A DNA stretch of 64,000 nucleotides, taken from Chryseolinea soli. GTDB taxonomy: Bacteria; Bacteroidota; Bacteroidia; Cytophagales; Cyclobacteriaceae. How positions within the stretch are numbered: position 1 is the stretch's first letter; each line of letters begins with the position of its first letter. The notes under the pieces were generated by a model that did not search any database, was not told the DNA's origin, and saw nothing but the letters and a program-made list of their open reading frames with translations. A program made the translations under genes and the position numbers. Location of the stretch: assembly GCF_003589925.1 (NCBI RefSeq), contig NZ_CP032382.1, positions 5,146,001 to 5,210,000 on the forward strand, read 5' to 3'. This document shows positions 63,168-64,000 of this stretch, piece by piece.

Positions 63168-64000
63168 ATGAAATACAGAACACTGGGAAACACAACCGAA
63201 AAGCTATCCGCCGTTGGTTTAGGATGCATGGGGATGAGCTTTGCGTACGGCCCGATCGACAACACCGAATCGATCGCCACGCTCCACCTCGCACTGGACC
63301 TGGGAATTAATTTCTGGGATACGGCTGATATGTATGGCAAGGGACACAACGAAGAGCTGATCTCGCAAGTGCTCGTGCCCAACCGCGACAAGATCTTTAT
63401 CGCCACCAAGTTCGGCTTCCGCAGCCGCGAGGATGGCTCCACGTATTTCGACGGCTCTGTCGCACACCTGAAGAAAGCGGTGGAAGACAGTTTGCGCCGT
63501 CTGAAGATCGACACCATCGACTTGTACTACGCACACCGCATCGACCCGAACGTGCCCGTGGAGGAAATGGTGGGTGCCATGGCCACGCTGGTGAAGGAGG
63601 GTAAAGTGCGCTACCTCGGCCTGTCCGAAGCCTCCGCGGTCTCGATCCGAAAAGCACATCGCGTACACCCCATCACTGCCTTGCAAAGCGAGTACTCGCT
63701 GCTGACGCGCGACGTGGAGAAAGAGATCCTGCCGCTGTGCCGTGAGCTGAACATCGGGTTCATTCCCTATAGCCCGTTGGCCCGCGGACTGGTGACGGCT
63801 ACTGTGTCCGACACCAACAAGCTCGCCGCCGATGACTTCCGCAGAACACTGCCGCGCTTCAACGACCAGCACATGGACAACAATCGCAAGCTGGTAGATG
63901 CGTTTGCCGCCTTTGCCAAAGAAAAGCAATGCACGCCTTCACAACTGGCCTTAGCCTGGGTGCTGGCACAAGGCGAAGACATCATCCCCATACCGGGCAC
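63168..64000 (+). CDS. Aldo/keto reductase, partial (runs off the right edge)
   Basis: ATG at 63168 opens a frame of 277 codons with no stop in the window. The (β/α)8 NADPH-dependent reductase motifs are present: FWDTADMYGKGHNEELI (about 50-66) with the catalytic Asp and Tyr, ATKFGFR with the Lys, YYAHRIDP with the His, and IGFIPYSPLARG near 200-211. The C-terminus is missing. Most of the opposite-strand frames here are shadows. The substrate is unknown. Confidence 0.92.
   Translation, partial: MKYRTLGNTTEKLSAVGLGCMGMSFAYGPIDNTESIATLHLALDLGINFWDTADMYGKGHNEELISQVLVPNRDKIFIATKFGFRSREDGSTYFDGSVAHLKKAVEDSLRRLKIDTIDLYYAHRIDPNVPVEEMVGAMATLVKEGKVRYLGLSEASAVSIRKAHRVHPITALQSEYSLLTRDVEKEILPLCRELNIGFIPYSPLARGLVTATVSDTNKLAADDFRRTLPRFNDQHMDNNRKLVDAFAAFAKEKQCTPSQLALAWVLAQGEDIIPIPG

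Overview
The window looks like a chromosomal segment of a Bacteroidota bacterium, most probably a gliding Cytophagales-type species. This is an inference from several signs: a SprB-repeat surface protein, Bacteroidota-type promoters (TTG/TTTG, about 19 nt, then TAnnTTTG), a GxxExxY gene between intergenic repeats, a suf operon ending in a DUF59 gene and a bacilliredoxin, and a long glycan locus opening with Wza- and Wzc-type proteins. No phage, transposase or CRISPR array was seen.

Layout. 1-1497 (minus): start of a large SprB-repeat surface protein that leaves the window. 1618-4835 (plus): APS reductase, a sugar-nucleotide epimerase and a Na+/H+ antiporter, closed by a bidirectional terminator. 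4901-10994 (minus): sufB-sufC-sufD-sufS-sufE-DUF59-bacilliredoxin, with an Lrp/AsnC regulator upstream. 11726-12024: a tandem pair of tRNA-like RNAs with very long variable arms, with their own promoter and terminator. 12186-31842: housekeeping genes (fadD, a TerB-like protein, agmatinase family, sixA, topA, sirtuin, coaX, penicillin acylase, kdsC-kdsA) followed by the sulfate-activation genes cysC-cysD-cysN and cysQ. A GxxExxY gene flanked by 37-38 nt inverted repeats sits between cysN and cysQ.

32168-61867 is one nearly gapless plus-strand polysaccharide locus. It starts with an export lipoprotein and a tyrosine autokinase, then an HTTM-DCC fusion and an acyltransferase. A 4-amino-4,6-dideoxysugar module follows (epimerase, ATP-grasp, HAD, PglD/NeuD-like acetyltransferase, RffA/WecE aminotransferase, Wzx flippase, WecF-like Fuc4NAc transferase). 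Next comes what looks like an unusual CMP-sugar-acid module: a DRE-TIM aldolase fused to a Rossmann-like domain, a NeuA-like cytidylyltransferase, a HAD phosphatase, an MBOAT/SGNH pair and a GT29 sialyltransferase-like enzyme, with no NeuB homologue. The end holds four more GT4 glycosyltransferases, two tandem GNAT paralogues, an EpsG-like polymerase candidate and a polysaccharide deacetylase, closed by a strong terminator. An AraC regulator and a partial aldo/keto reductase finish the window.

How the parts may connect: the CysH protein has the cysteine pattern of a direct APS reductase, so the PAPS made by CysC may be meant for sulfation rather than assimilation. The cys genes lie immediately upstream of the glycan locus, but no sulfotransferase is present here. 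The features most worth following up are the tRNA-like RNA pair, the CMP-sugar-acid/GT29 module and the GxxExxY cassette.
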